From NCBI GenBank assembly GCA_947359465.1, contig OX375878.1, positions 75,188,416 through 75,252,415 of the forward strand: 64,000 nt of DNA, read 5' to 3'. Positions 45,234 to 57,270 of the stretch are shown one piece after another (the first letter of the stretch is position 1; each line of letters begins with the position of its first letter). The notes under the pieces are model-generated. The model had not been told where the DNA came from. It was given only the letters and a program-made list of their open reading frames with translations, and did not search any database. The translations under genes were made by a program, and so were the position numbers. This DNA comes from Metellina segmentata (Eukaryota; Arthropoda; Arachnida; Araneae; Tetragnathidae).

Positions 45234-47839
45234 CCTACACTTTAGAACAGATATACTCACACTTAATGCTATTTTCTGTGTCGATAAGATGCTCATCATA
45301 GCGGCTAAGACCATAATCTAAGCAAAAGTGGCACATCAATGCACTCCAGCTGGAATTGCGTCATAATTAAATATATATATTTCAAGTTCCATGTGTAGAA
45401 AAACTACAGAAATGCTCGCTCATATTGAATATCTACCACAACCGCCCTCTACTGGAATCTACTTGTGGCAGTATTGCAGCATGCATAAACATGTATGTGC
45501 GTGGAGGGGATAAGTTGGGACACTTAATGCTATTTTCTGTGTCGATAAGATGCTCATCATAGCGGCTAAGAGCATAATCTAAGCAAAAGTGGCACATCAA
45601 TGCACTCAGGCTGGAATTGCGTCATAATTAAATATATATATTTCAAGTTCCATGTGTAGAAAAACTACAGAAATGCTCGCTCATATTGAATATCTACCAC
45701 AACCGCCCTCTACTGGAATCTACTTGTGGCAGTATTGCAGCATGCATAAACATGTATGTGCGTGGAGGGGATAAGTTGGGACACTTAATGCTATTTTCTG
45801 TGTCGATAAGATGCTCATCATAGCGGCTAAGACCATAATCTAAGCAAAAGTGGCACATCAATGCACTCCAGCTGGAATTGCGTCATAATTAAATATATAT
45901 ATTTCAAGTTCCATGTGTAGAAAAACTACAGAAATGCTCGCTCATATTGAATATCTGCCACAACCGCCCTCTACTGGAATCTACTTGTGGCAGTATTGCA
46001 GCATGCATAAACATGTATGTGCGTGGAGGGGATAAGTTGGGACACTTAATGCTATTTTCTGTGTCGATAAGATGCTCATCATAGCGGCTAAGACCATAAT
46101 CTAAGCAAAAGTGGCACATCAATGCACTCCAGCTGGAATTGCGTCATAATTAAATATATATATTTCAAGTTCCATGTGTAGAAAAACTACAGAAATGCTC
46201 GCTCATATTGAATATCTACCACAACCGCCCTCTACTGGAATCTACTTGTGGCAGTATTGCAGCATGCATAAACATGTATGTGCGTGGAGGGGATAAGTTG
46301 GGACACTTAATGCTATTTTCTGTGTCGATAAGATGCTCATCATAGCGGCTAAGACCATAATCTAAGCAAAAGTGGCACATCAATGCACTCCAGCTGGAAT
46401 TGCGTCATAATTAAATATATATATTTCAAGTTCCATGTGTAGAAAAACTACAGAAATGCTCGCTCATATTGAATATCTACCACAACCGCCCTCTACTGGA
46501 ATCTACTTGTGGCAGTATTGCAGCATGCATAAACATGTATGTGCGTGGAGGGGATAAGTTGGGACACTTAATGCTATTTTCTGTGTCGATAAGATGCTCA
46601 TCATAGCGGCTAAGAGTATAATCTAAGCAAAAGTGGCACATCAATGCACTCCAGCTGGAATTGCGTCATAATTAAATATATATATTTCAAGTTCCATGTG
46701 TAGAAAAACTACAGAAATGCTCGCTCATATTGAATATCTACCACAACCGCCCTCTACTGGAATCTACTTGTGGCAGTAGTGCAGCATGCATAAACATGTA
46801 TGTGCGTGGAGGGGATAAGTTGGAACACTTAATGCTATTTTCTGTGTCGATAAGATGCTCATCATAGCGGCTAAGAGCATAATCTAAGCAAAAGTGGCAC
46901 ATCAATGCACTCCAGCTGGAATTGCGTCATAATTAAATATATATATTTCAAGTTCCATGTGTAGAAAAACTACAGAAATGCTCGCTCATATTGAATATCT
47001 ACCACAACCGCCCTCTACTGGAATCTACTTGTGGCAGTATTGCAGCATGCATAAACATGTATGTGCGTGGAGGGGATAAGTTGGGACACTTAATGCTATT
47101 TTCTGTGTCGATAAGATGCTCATCATAGCGGCTAAGACCATAATCTAAGCAAAAGTGGCACATCAATGCACTCCAGCTGGAATTGCGTCATAATTAAATA
47201 TATATATTTCAAGTTCCATGTGTAGAAAAACTACAGAAATGCTCGCTCATATTGAATATCTACCACAACCGCCCTCTACTGGAATCTACTTGTGGCAGTA
47301 TTGCAGCATGCATAAACATGTATGTGCGTGGAGGGGATAAGTTGGGACACTTAATGCTATTTTCTGTGTCGATAAGATGCTCATCATAGCGGCTAAGAGC
47401 ATAATCTAAGCAAAAGTGGCACATCAATGCACTCCAGCTGGAATTGCGTCATAATTAAATATATATATTTCAAGTTCCATGTGTAGAAAAACTACAGAAA
47501 TGCTCGCTCATATTGAATATCTACCACAACCACCCTCTACTGGAATCTACTTGTGGCAGTATTGCAGCATGCATAAGCATGTATGTGCGTGGAGGGGATA
47601 AGTTGATGCGTAGCAAGAATCCGTCTGCAAACCTTCCACACGCAGTGTCTGTTCACTCGCAACCACTGCAGCGCCTTCAGGGGCATGTGCCACAAGAAAA
47701 GTAAATCTGTTGTGCAGGAAACTCAGTCCCTCCTTGCCGATCGCTTTCTTCCATCTAATGCTCTTAGCCCGTTATGAGGAGCACTTAATCGGCACAGAAA
47801 ATAGCATTAAGTGTACGGATATCTGTTCTAAAGGGTAGA
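45234..47839. mobile_element. 2.6-kb TIR element with an internal 261-bp satellite
   Basis: The left end CCTACACTTTAGAACAGATAT and the right end ATATCTGTTCTAAAGGGTAGA are inverted. They extend inward with interruptions through CACTTAATGCTATTTTCTG (45260) and its inverse CAGAAAATAGCATTAAGTG (47795-47813) to TAGC..TAAG motifs, about 100 bp in all. TA occurs on both outer sides (45232-45233 and 47840-47841). TA targets fit the Tc1/mariner superfamily. Nine tandem monomers fill most of the interior, followed by about 150 bp of unique sequence. No transposase is present. Confidence 0.8.
45260..47605 (+). repeat. 261-bp tandem array, nine monomers
   Basis: Monomers start with CACTTAATGCTATTTTCTG at 45260, 45521, 45782, 46043, 46304, 46565, 46826, 47087 and 47348, a constant 261 bp. 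They are nearly identical; differences include GACCATAA versus GAGCATAA (or GAGTATAA) and single bases. The first ~50 bp of every monomer is the inner part of the element's left inverted repeat, so the TIR itself has been multiplied. The short frames reported within it (45904-46122 minus, 47513-47704 plus) are repeat-derived. Confidence 0.97.
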
Positions 47840-47841
47840 TA

Positions 47842-49381
47842 ATCAGATCAGGGCATTTCCTATATAAACTCAAAGACAAAAGGACTGGCTCCAGGTTTGC
47901 GATGGGAACAGTCACTTTGTATTACACTCTTTCGTCCTCTAAGCAGCTTACCAGAGACGTACGGCACGTCGATTGTTATGCTAAGTGAGAGAAAAGAGCC
48001 TCAGGACATGGGACGCTCATAATGCTTTCTTAATAAATAGATGACTAATCGCTTTGTACCTGGAGACCTGCTGAAGGTAATTTTCGCGATTTATTCGCTT
48101 GGAAATGGCTGAAAGTGGGATAATAAGTCTATTCGTCGGCAGGCCTTTCATCGAAACGAAGTTTTATATTTAAATTGTGAATGGGGCGTATGGAAGATGA
48201 AAGTATATATATGAGAATATATATATATATATATATATATAATCTGAAAATGTGTTATTATTGCGGGTTCACTTTGTGGAAGTTTTAAAACAAAGCTTTT
48301 AGAAGGGAGTGGTTTGAAATTTAATCGAAACTTACAAGCAGAGACCCTCGCTTGAAAACTAACACTTTAAAATGGACTAGCCGGATTTAAGTTTATCTGA
48401 AACCGTGAATAAGTTCATGTTTTAAAAGTACCTTTTCCTTGCGATCCTTACGAAAGTTTTGTAACTGAAATAACATTATAGACATAAAACTACTTCGTTT
48501 GAGGGGGTAGAGATGCTAATAAACTACTACCTTTTGGGTTTTTCAAATTGATCTTCAGTGTGAGTTTTAAATAAAAACTGTATCACATAAGCTTTTAATA
48601 CTTTTGTTAAACATAATTGGATATTTTTATAATTTTGTTATTCAAAAGTTTTGTGTTCAAAATATAATTTTGTATCTGAAAACTATGTTACTGAATTCTT
48701 TATTATCTCTACAAAGTACGGGCAATCCTTTAAATATAACTTCATTAATGTCGTGTTCAATTTAGATTAGAAGCTTAAACTTATCTTATTGACTAACTAA
48801 TATTTTTTACAAATGTATTGGATTCATGAGATTAAATTTTTGTCAGATTGAAAAAACAATCTGTTCCTGAAGGTTTCAGAGGATGTGTTGGAAATTCTAC
48901 ACAGATTATTCCTGCAATCACTATGCAAATAATACAGCTAAGAAGTGCTTAATATAATATTTTATCAAGTTGTAAATTTTCTTAATTGTTTTGACTTTTG
49001 AAATCATTTAAACTTACCATTTTAACTATGACATTGATTAAACAATACGAAGGCGTCCTCAAGAGAAAATACGATATTTGTTGCTTTCTTTTCTTTTAAA
49101 TGGACTTCAGCTACATAAATTTCATATCTGGGTGCTTTTTCAACGACTGGAAAATATCCTTTTTTACGTAACACTAGTTGTACAAATCAATGAACTTACA
49201 AAGCCAACAAATTTGGCCTTTGTTGTAAAACTCTTTCATCAAGATAATAAAAAATAAATTTTATTACTTTTAATACTCGACCATTCAGTTTTTGCGGCCT
49301 TAGGCACAACAAAAGGCAGACGAATTTCTTATGAAGGAGCACTCAGTGAGTAAACCACCGCTATGCCTAACAGCTATAATT
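47842..49381. other. Unassigned, with a short (TA)n run
   Basis: No gene is supported. A (TA)n run of about 12 units lies at 48217-48242. The 47850-48170 part is GC-richer and the remainder is AT-rich. Confidence 0.5.
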
Positions 49382-49998
49382 ACTAACATCTATGCTCTTA
49401 AACAAACCGGGATCCAAACAATGGGCCAACTGACTGGCAGATGAACCCTATAGCCACAACACCAAATAGACCAAATACATCAAACTCACTCAGGCAGTCT
49501 TATGCTGCCACAGTTAGGTAGTCCAACTACTTGGCTCAAGCACCATAAAAACTTTTGAGATTAGTAGAAGGCACTATCCACATGTTATTGTCGATAGTTA
49601 TTTATTGAGGCTCTACAGCAAAACGGAGAGTTGGTTAAGTCGTACCTTCCCAAGGGGCGGTATGATGGCTATCAGATATTTCTTCATAGAACTAACATCT
49701 ATGCTCTTAAAGAAACCGGGATCCAAACCCAGGGTCTACTGAATGGCAGATGAACCCTATAGCCACAACACCAAATAGACCAAATACATCAAACTCACTC
49801 AGGAAGTGTTATGCTGCCACAGTTAGGTAGTCCAAATACTTGGCTCAAGCACCATAAAAACTTTTGAGATTAGTAGAAGGCACTATCCACATGTTATTGT
49901 CGATAGTTATTTATTGAGGCTCTACAGCAAAACGGAGAGTTGGTTAAATCGTACCTTCCCAAGGAACATTATGATAGCTATCAGATATTTCTTCATAG
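49382..49998 (+). repeat. 309-bp tandem duplication
   Basis: Two adjacent copies starting ACTAACATCTATGCTCTTAA at 49382 and 49691, nearly identical through GCTATCAGATATTTCTTCATAG. Few differences suggest a recent duplication. No open frame of note. Confidence 0.95.
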
Positions 49999-50412
49999 AG
50001 CTCAAAACGACACTCTTAAATCAGTCTTAAATTAACTATGCGCATAATACTATTTTTGATTCAAGATCATTAGAAAATATTTTACCTATTCTTCACACCT
50101 TTTCCATAACTGACAACTCGAATGGGCATATCCTACCAATGTGTGGTAGATAATAAGAAAATAGATTCATTATTCTTCATACATTCTTTGTAACTAACTA
50201 CTCGAAGAGCTAGTTATGACCTCAAGATGAGACCTGAATTCCTTGCGGCAAGCAGCTTGCAGTATCGTCTTTTATGTTTATACATTTTAACCCACTCTCT
50301 CTGTCAGAAACTGTTTGCTAGGAGAGCTTCTGGTGCAAAATCCTGTGTTCCAAACTGTCATCAATTTCTGATAAAAGGACATTTTGATTTTCCTTCATGG
50401 ATCTTCTGTCCC
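49999..50412. other. Unassigned stretch
   Basis: A plus frame of 107 codons (50227-50550) runs from here into the palindrome MITE; because its end is transposon sequence I do not treat it as a gene. Confidence 0.5.
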
Positions 50413-50500
50413 CAAGGCAGTTTTTTCTCGACTAGTTCATTAGCAAAACTCTCTAGATCTAGATGGACGAAATATCTCACCGAAACACTTGTAGGTTTAA
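50413..50500 (+). mobile_element. Palindrome MITE family, copy G, short
   Basis: Family phrases are CATTAGCAAAACTCTCTAGA, AGATGGACGAAATATCTCAC and the right edge CGAAACACTTGTAGGTTTAA (TTAA at 50497-50500). The left edge, around AAGGCAGTTTTTTCTCGAC, matches the GGTAGTTGTCTCGAC start of better copies but is decayed, so the boundary is approximate. Confidence 0.6.
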
Positions 50501-53500
50501 ATTTATTTAATCCAGCACAGGACGAAACACGTCTTGTTATTTCTTTTTAACTGTAAAAGCCCTTCGAGTGATCTCTATCTGAAAAGTTTGCAACCCCGCA
50601 CGTGATATCTGTCCGTTCCCGGCTTGAGTGGTCTCGGATCAAGCTACTCGTGGTCACGAAAACTGGTCGACATTGTAACGAGACAGAAATCAGGTGAGCC
50701 ACAGTTCCTCAGGAAGTGGGCTTGTCTTTTTTAATTTACTCGCAACGGACGAGCGGAGGGACGAGGCGTCGCCACAGCGACACATTAGATCACTCTTCGA
50801 GAAGCCGAATGGTTTTGTCCTCGCGATGCCCACTTTGAGCGAAACCTATCTGGCTTCTGTGGAATTGGAAGGAGAAAAGCAAGAAGAAAGAGGGAAAAGT
50901 GACAGGAGGCATAAATCTGTAAGGAGATGAGTTGTGACGTTTCCTTTTGCGCTTTCGTTTGAAGAGGGTCGAAACGCCCGCTGCTTGATTCTCAAGCAGG
51001 TGTGTCGGCGAAAAAAAGAAGCGTGTTGTGTAAAACTAGCCTGATGGGTATTAAATGGTCTGAAAGAGACGTTTGAAATACGTTTTACCGAGCTCGTTTT
51101 CTTTTTGGAAAACGTTGGTCAAGAGATCTTATAAAAAGTTGTTAAGAGTGTAGTTTGCTCTTTCAGATGTGTGTGTGTGTTTACTATATAACGTTGTATG
51201 ATTGTATTAAGGATATATTGACACGTGTCAGTAAATGGACCGACACAATATAAAATCAGCCACTAAGAGAGCCTTCCGCTTAGTTTAAATATGATGGAAT
51301 GAAGCTGGAGCTGCATAAGATTGCGAAAACTCTATAAAAGAATTAACTTCTGTTGTGAAACTCTCCAGTTGTTTTATTACAGGAGGCAATGATAAATCTG
51401 AAGGGTAGAAATCAGCGTAGAAAAGAAACGTGAAACACATGAAAATAGGTTTAGATGTTGAAAGATGACGAACCACTTTGAAGTGACTCACTCAATCAAT
51501 AACAGTGAACATTTAGGAGTAAAATATTGTGACATGACTGAGCCCTTAAATTTTATTGGAAGTAAAAATAAGAACTAATTCCCTGTATGAAATTCTGTCT
51601 TATATTCTAGATTATTTTTATTTCATTTGTGTGTGTGTGTGTGTGGAGGTATATATGAGAATATCGATCCATATATTTATAGTTTGGTTGGAATTTTGTA
51701 TTGAATTTGGCGAAGGCTGCGTTAACTCAAACATTACTAGCACAAAACAATAATAAATCATTAAAAATAAATTTTAATTATGTCACAAAAGTGTCACAAG
51801 ACTAGATAACGCTATGCTGTTTACTGTATTTAAACTGCTGAAAATACCCAGAGTAATAGTTAAGACTTACGTTTAAGATATTTTTCTTACACGTTTCTCA
51901 TTTTATAAAATGACAAATTGCGAAGCTTAAAGATTATATTATAAAATATTTTTACGGCGAATAAAGTTCAGTATATGTCCTGTGATGCTATTTTTAATCA
52001 AACATGTTCGTTAGCACTGGCATATAATTTTGGATTGTAGATATTTTAACACTCCACTAATGAATCTCCTTTTTGGGTAAAAGAAAAGACAAATTAGACG
52101 CCCTTACGATCCTTATTAGACTTTACACGAAGTCAGCAAAAACTTGTCACCATGCTTCGAATTTCCGATCGAACCGATAGTTCTCAACACCGCCATCAAC
52201 TTTCTTCAACTTCTCGTTACCACTCTTTCCTGGAAATTAATTTAATTTGCAACAGTTCTCCGCACGCAGACGGCGCAGGAAAAATAGAACGAGGCGTGGA
52301 ACATTAATCACTAAATTTTGACAGGAAGATTTTTAATTAAAACAGGAGGGATTATGAATCTCGGTGGAGGCTAAAACGCAATGGCGAAGAACGGGAAACA
52401 CGATGAATGACATATTCGCGAGATTCGCGACAACGATTTTTCAAAATTAATCACAGAAATTCCGTCTCCCTTCGCTTTTCGAGACTAAAGGACAGGAACA
52501 TGTAATAAATATCCACGCGCTACGCGAGTTGTTTTAACTCCAGAGGACTCCACGGTGTCTCCTGCTTGACAAAAAGTGTCACTGTGGCATCCGCTGCTTG
52601 AAGTTATTTTCTTAGACTTCTGGCGCGATATGAGAAATGCTTGTTAGAAATGAATGGCCTGAATGAGTATATGAGTTGAAACATGTCGGTGAAGTAGATT
52701 GGGCAACGATATAAAACTTATATATAGTTAGAATGGCTGAAATTGAAGGAACTGGTATGCAGTAATTTCAATAACCTTGGTCTTTATTTTCCAATCCATA
52801 TTAAATAAAAATATATTTATGATCTATATCATGGAGCGTAACATAGAGGACACTCATAAATGTCAGGAATTTAGAATTCTTCGTTGCAGGAAAAATCAAG
52901 CATTTAATCAAATTGTGTTTAATGGTATAGAAGTGTAACTGTGTAATCTACAGCTTGATTTAATTTTCTTGGACTACAGGTGCGAACTGAGAGTTACTCT
53001 TGATATAAAACATATAAAGGTTATACAATATGTTCTGAGTCTATTGCTGAGATTAAATAATTTACTATGGCGTCACTGCCACTTTTCGTATCACAAGTTC
53101 AAATGCCAATACCTAGTCCCTATTATAGCTTAGATTCGTCCTTATTACTCTCAATACTTTATTTAATGCGTTTCACAAAGTATTTCGGTATTCATGTTAA
53201 TAAATATGCAATTTATATTAGCCTAACATTTATTATTGAATCGTACTTGGAGTGTCTCTCTGTAAACCTCAAGCAAAAACTAAACATAGGTATTTTGTTA
53301 AATTGGTAGTTCATGTAGTTTGAATTAATCACCGATTCCTTCTTCACATAATGAATCTGGGTATATAGATTATTAAATAACGTGTTATGTATGCCTCACG
53401 AGGATATATTTTAAAAACGGACATGTTCAATACCAATATACCGGGGCAGAGAAATATAATAAATTATTATGGTTACCGGATAGATACTAAAACTTTTTCT

Positions 53501-54160
53501 CATAATAGCTCTAAGCTTAATATTTGAAACAACTAAATTAAGTGAATTCTTTAAACTATAAAGTAAATTTATAAATCCAATGGCTAAAATACATTAACCA
53601 TTCTTATGAAAATCGAAGTTATAAAACTATGTTTAAATTACCTTTATGCCCATCCCTGTAAGAAAATTTAAAATTCACTTGAAAAACCACCATCCTGTAT
53701 AATAATCTAATTTTAATAAATAACTGAGAGAATGATAAACTATAAAAGAAATAAAATTATGCATGAAAGAGTTTTTAGAAGAATTTTAATGCTTTAGTAC
53801 AATTACGCTAGAAATTTAATTTTGTTTGGATTCTTCAGCAGACACTCAACTCTGAACAAAAAGTAAACAGTTTATTTTCATGGTTAATTAATTTGACTAA
53901 TAATTATTTTTAGAAAAGAAATTTTGCCCATTTTTTTAGAAATTGTACGAATAGACTTATTTGGTATGTAATACATGATGTTGTAGGTTCTGAGATTCAT
54001 AGTTAATTACTAAGAGAGAATAATAAAATTGAAAGTGTTTATGACTGAATCATAAAATCCATTCGAGAATTACATTATCAACGCAAAATAAGAATTGTTT
54101 GCATTAATGCTCAATTTTTTGGATTGAATATAATGTGTGGGAAAATTGTCCCGCCGGTTT
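50501..54160. other. Unassigned; GC-richer blocks at 50.5-51.1 and 52.1-52.6 kb
   Basis: No gene is assigned. The two GC-richer blocks appear single copy in this window, and the 52.1-52.6 block mixes GCG-containing and TTAATTAAAA-type stretches as seen in many enhancers (inference). At 51278-51491 the minus strand encodes a peptide similar to that at 16.2 kb. Short GT runs occur at 51167-51180 and 51630-51645. From 52650 to 54160 the DNA is AT-rich and empty. Confidence 0.4.
51278..51491 (-). other. Unknown minus-strand segment shared with 16.2 kb
   Basis: A 68-codon minus frame containing ADFYPSDLSLPPVIKQLESF, similar in order and spacing to SDFYLPDFSQPSVKARLLRN at 16.2 kb. Both have CCGCTTAGTTTAAAT on the plus strand just below. 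It may be a diverged copy of an exon or of an unrecognised transposon protein. I cannot name a family. Confidence 0.35.
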
Positions 54161-54224
54161 CCATGCAACGCGCGGATGTATACATTATAGGTGACGCGCC
54201 GTATCATATTGTAACTAATCAGAT

Positions 54225-54290
54225 GCTGTATGTAAACCGCGGAAGCAAGAGCTTCGCGCTTTAACTAACTGAGCTATGACGCGCTCTATT
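54225..54290 (-). repeat. tRNA-like fragment, minus strand
   Basis: The minus strand reads CATAGCTCAGTTAGTTAAAGC, a very good Pol III A-box/D-arm sequence, preceded by GCGCGT. No B box or complementary acceptor strand follows, so it is a tRNA pseudogene or the head of a decayed SINE rather than a working tRNA gene. Confidence 0.4.
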
Positions 54291-55570
54291 GAATGTTATG
54301 TGATGATGTTAATTGCTGATGTTTCTTCTGATTGTTTTAACTGTTTTGTTTTGTCCCTTTTAAATAATAAAGTGTCCGTCTTAACTTGCAGTTGTCTATT
54401 TGATCCCATAAATGTATTCTTAAGACCCAAAATCAGCCAATATCATTCAATCGAACCAGTTACACAAATGAATGATGTTGTTTATTCTTGAGCTTTTGGA
54501 GCAATACTACAGGTGCGTAGTTTGAATCACAGAACATTATAATGTTTATAGTGTGTTTCAAAACTTTCAGTGCAAACTTTAAAAGGAGTTAGGATCAAAC
54601 AAATTAATTGGATTCACAAAGGGATGTGTCTCTAAACGCACTTTCTGGATTCACTTGAAGACACTATTTGGCAAAGCGGAAATTAGTCACTTTTTAGTAC
54701 ATTAATGTTGATGGTAGCACTTTTTGTATCTGCTGCTATACTGTTAGCTTACAACTACTATCAAACTTAAAAAAATAGTACTAACAGTGAAGATGTTCAC
54801 ATTGTGTACCATATAGCATACCCTAATGAGATCTGTGGACATACACACCTCAGTGAATACAATTCAATTTTGTATTCTCTATTCCTCTTCAGTTTACATG
54901 AAATTTTGAAACACCTTCTTTGTTTTCACAAAAATAAACTATATCAAGTGCTGAAGCAACGCTCAATATAGCTGTTCTATAGAATTAAAATTAGGTAGTG
55001 AAATAAAAATGGAGATGGGGAAATCAAACGATTTTGATATTAAAAATAGTATCTATCGAAATAGTATACCTTTAAAAAATATTTTTACTCTCATCAACTT
55101 AACCATGTTTAGAAATATCGATTAAACTAACAAACCTATTTTGTTTTGGACTTTAATGTAATTACGGGCATGTTCCATGCTTTCTTCATAAAATAAAAAA
55201 TCTGGCAACCTAAGCTAATTTCATGTAACAGTTGGTAGCGTGCAGCAACTTCACATGAAGAGCCCCTATCACTAAGCCCATGAAGTTTGCTACTGAGTTC
55301 AAACTATGTGCGTTGGACAGTGACAAGAATTAAGTTGCGTGATCAGATTGCTGGCGACAAACTCATTCGTGTATAATTAAGCACTGTGCCGTATGTTGCA
55401 CCGTCATATAGAGTCATGAGTAACACATGTCCCATACATCAATTACACCAAAATCTCGTGAGTCCAAATTCAATGGAGGTTAACCTTTGGTAATTAAACG
55501 CGTGAACCCTGGAAGTCCACATGGTGACGGTGCAGATAGTTATATTTTAAGCATGGGAAAACAAAACTTG
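54291..55570. other. Unassigned stretch
   Basis: I see no supported gene. The 71-codon plus frame at 54276-54491 begins within the tRNA-like fragment and has no domain. Confidence 0.5.
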
Positions 55571-56115
55571 ATTTCTGTGATATTTAATGGGGTTTCCTTA
55601 ACTGGAAAATGCCACCACTGTTTACTTAAAAACATACGTTACCTTCTTGCCACATCCCATATAATATAGCTGTAGACATTGCAGGAGGATTTAGTAATTT
55701 CCCAGAATGGACTTATCCATATAAATGTCCGTCTGTAGATTTCTATCTCAGATATAGCCTTTGGGCTATGCAATACTGTATCGATTATTGTTGTTTACTT
55801 TCAAAAGAAGTGAGCATATCTTTCAAACCGTCAGAGAGGTTCATGATTTCTATGGTATCTAATGTGGTTTCCAAAGCTGGAAAATTCTATCACTGATTAC
55901 TTAAAAACATACATTACCTTATTGCTACATCCCACATAATATAGCTGTAGACATTGGAGGATTTATTAATTTCCCAGAATAGACTTATCAACATAAATGT
56001 CTGTCTGTGGATTTCAATCTTAGATATGGCCTTTGGGCTATGCAATACTGTATCGATTATTATTGTTTACTTTCAAAAGAAGTGACCATATATTATTCAA
56101 ACCCTCAGAGAGGTT
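55571..56115 (+). repeat. Imperfect tandem duplication, about 275 bp
   Basis: Two adjacent diverged units share ACTTAAAAACATAC, ATAATATAGCTGTAGACATT, AATTTCCCAGAAT, CCTTTGGGCTATGCAATACT, GTTTACTTTCAAAAGAAGTG and CAGAGAGGTTCAT in the same order. The anchor TGTAGACATT lies at 55671 and 55946. The second unit ends directly at the Tc1-like element. The 132-codon plus frame 56007-56405 crosses from this repeat into the Tc1 element and is not a gene. Confidence 0.85.
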
Positions 56116-56119
56116 CATA

Positions 56120-56684
56120 CATACCCTACCCAACAATAATGGACCGGACAGCAAGATGTGATGGCATTAGGGAAAGAATACATGCTTTAAAAGGGGGGGG
56201 GTTCTTCACGTGCTGCAATTACACTAGCAACCCTTCTGGGCATACTTTCAACAAGGTTTTGACACACAGCTATGGGTATTTGTGTCCATTCCTGCTGCAA
56301 GAATGTCGCCAGCTCAGCTGTAGATTTCGGACTTGGTTCCCTGTCCGTAAGTGTCGCTCTAACTCATCCCACAAATTTTCTTTGGGGCTTAGGTCGGAAC
56401 TCTGAGAAGACCAGGGAAGATGTTTTATATCCATATCTTGATACTACTGCTTGACAGAAGATGCAGCATGACATGGCGGGTTGTCGTCCTGGTGATAACA
56501 TTCGTCCATTACATAAAATTGCCAGAAGAACCTGACTGTGCAAAATGTTCATGTAGGCGTCGGCGTTGAATTTACCAGGATCAACATGCAAAGTTCCCAG
56601 GCCATACCACGAAGAACACCCCCAAACAAGTAGCCAAATTTTATGCAAATTCGCTGGCTGCAGCTTCATTATTGTAGGGCAGTG
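56120..56684 (-). mobile_element. Tc1-like element with internal deletion
   Basis: The right terminus, read on the minus strand, is CACTGCCCTACAATAATG after TA. The left terminus, read on the plus strand, is CCTACCCAACAATAATGGAC. Minus-strand coding begins directly after the right terminus with KIWLLVWGCSSWYGLGTLHV, followed by PGKFNADAYMNILHSQV. In other phases QDDNPPCHAASSVKQ (second catalytic D) and a degraded SDLSPKENLWDEL block follow. The N-terminal DNA-binding part and first catalytic D are deleted, and at least one frameshift is present. It is a ~565-bp non-autonomous derivative related to the fragment at 15.6 kb. Confidence 0.85.
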
Positions 56685-56797
56685 TATATCTGTTCTTCAG
56701 CTTGCAGTCTTTTATGACTGATTTCTAACCAATTTTGACCTTAATGACAATGGCAAATTGAATGTATTTCTGGATTACTCCAACCAATAGATATAAT

Positions 56798-57270
56798 GAG
56801 CCGCGGTAGCTCAGTCAGTAGAGCGTCGGGCTCGCATCAGAAGGGTTGTGGGTTCTGTCCTCGGCGGAGCCTCCAATTCTGATGATTGCGAGATCGGCGC
56901 TTCGACCTGACTAAAGACCGTCGTGTTCACTAATGGTGACTGGGGCACGTTAAATAGGTCGTGGTCACAATGTCCCCCATGTTCCCATACCAAATCAATA
57001 CCTCTGGGGGTACCTGATCAGGGGGTTATCGGCCTCTGATTGGGATCTAAATTACAATATGTGTGAATGAATGGATGTATGAAAGGGACCTTCCTGTAAA
57101 ACGGATGTGTCATGTATGTCGAGAAAAGTCGGACTTCCTCCCAATAACATGGAAGGAAGGCATAAGGGCTCAATAACATGGAAGGCGCACCCCCTCGCCT
57201 CTTGCCGTCTTCGACGGGCCTGGCACTCCTCTGGTCTGCCAGTGTAGGCATAAGAAACAACAACAACAAT
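56798..57270 (+). mobile_element. tRNA-derived SINE
   Basis: The head reads GCCGCGGTAGCTCAGTCAGT with a good A box at about 56807-56818 and a B-box-like GGGTTCTGTCC at 56850-56860, the spacing expected for a tRNA. A ~400-bp unrelated body follows, then a tail of about four AAC units (57255-57270). Short duplicated AT motifs flank it (GATATAAT before, ATATATAAT after), compatible with a target duplication. It would be transcribed by Pol III and mobilised by a LINE in trans. The B box deviates from GGTTCGANNCC, so this copy may be weakly transcribed. Frames inside it on both strands are not genes. Confidence 0.85.

Noticed and set aside
45260..47605. The 261-bp array considered as a CRISPR array
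   Set aside because: The units are tandem with no unique spacers, and the context is eukaryotic.
50227..50550. 107-codon plus frame
   Set aside because: Its second half is palindrome MITE copy G.
56007..56405. 132-codon plus frame
   Set aside because: It runs from the 275-bp duplication into the antisense strand of the Tc1-like element.
56798..56870. tRNA head at 56.8 kb considered as a functional tRNA gene
   Set aside because: The B box deviates from consensus, no paired acceptor end follows, and a SINE body with an AAC tail does.
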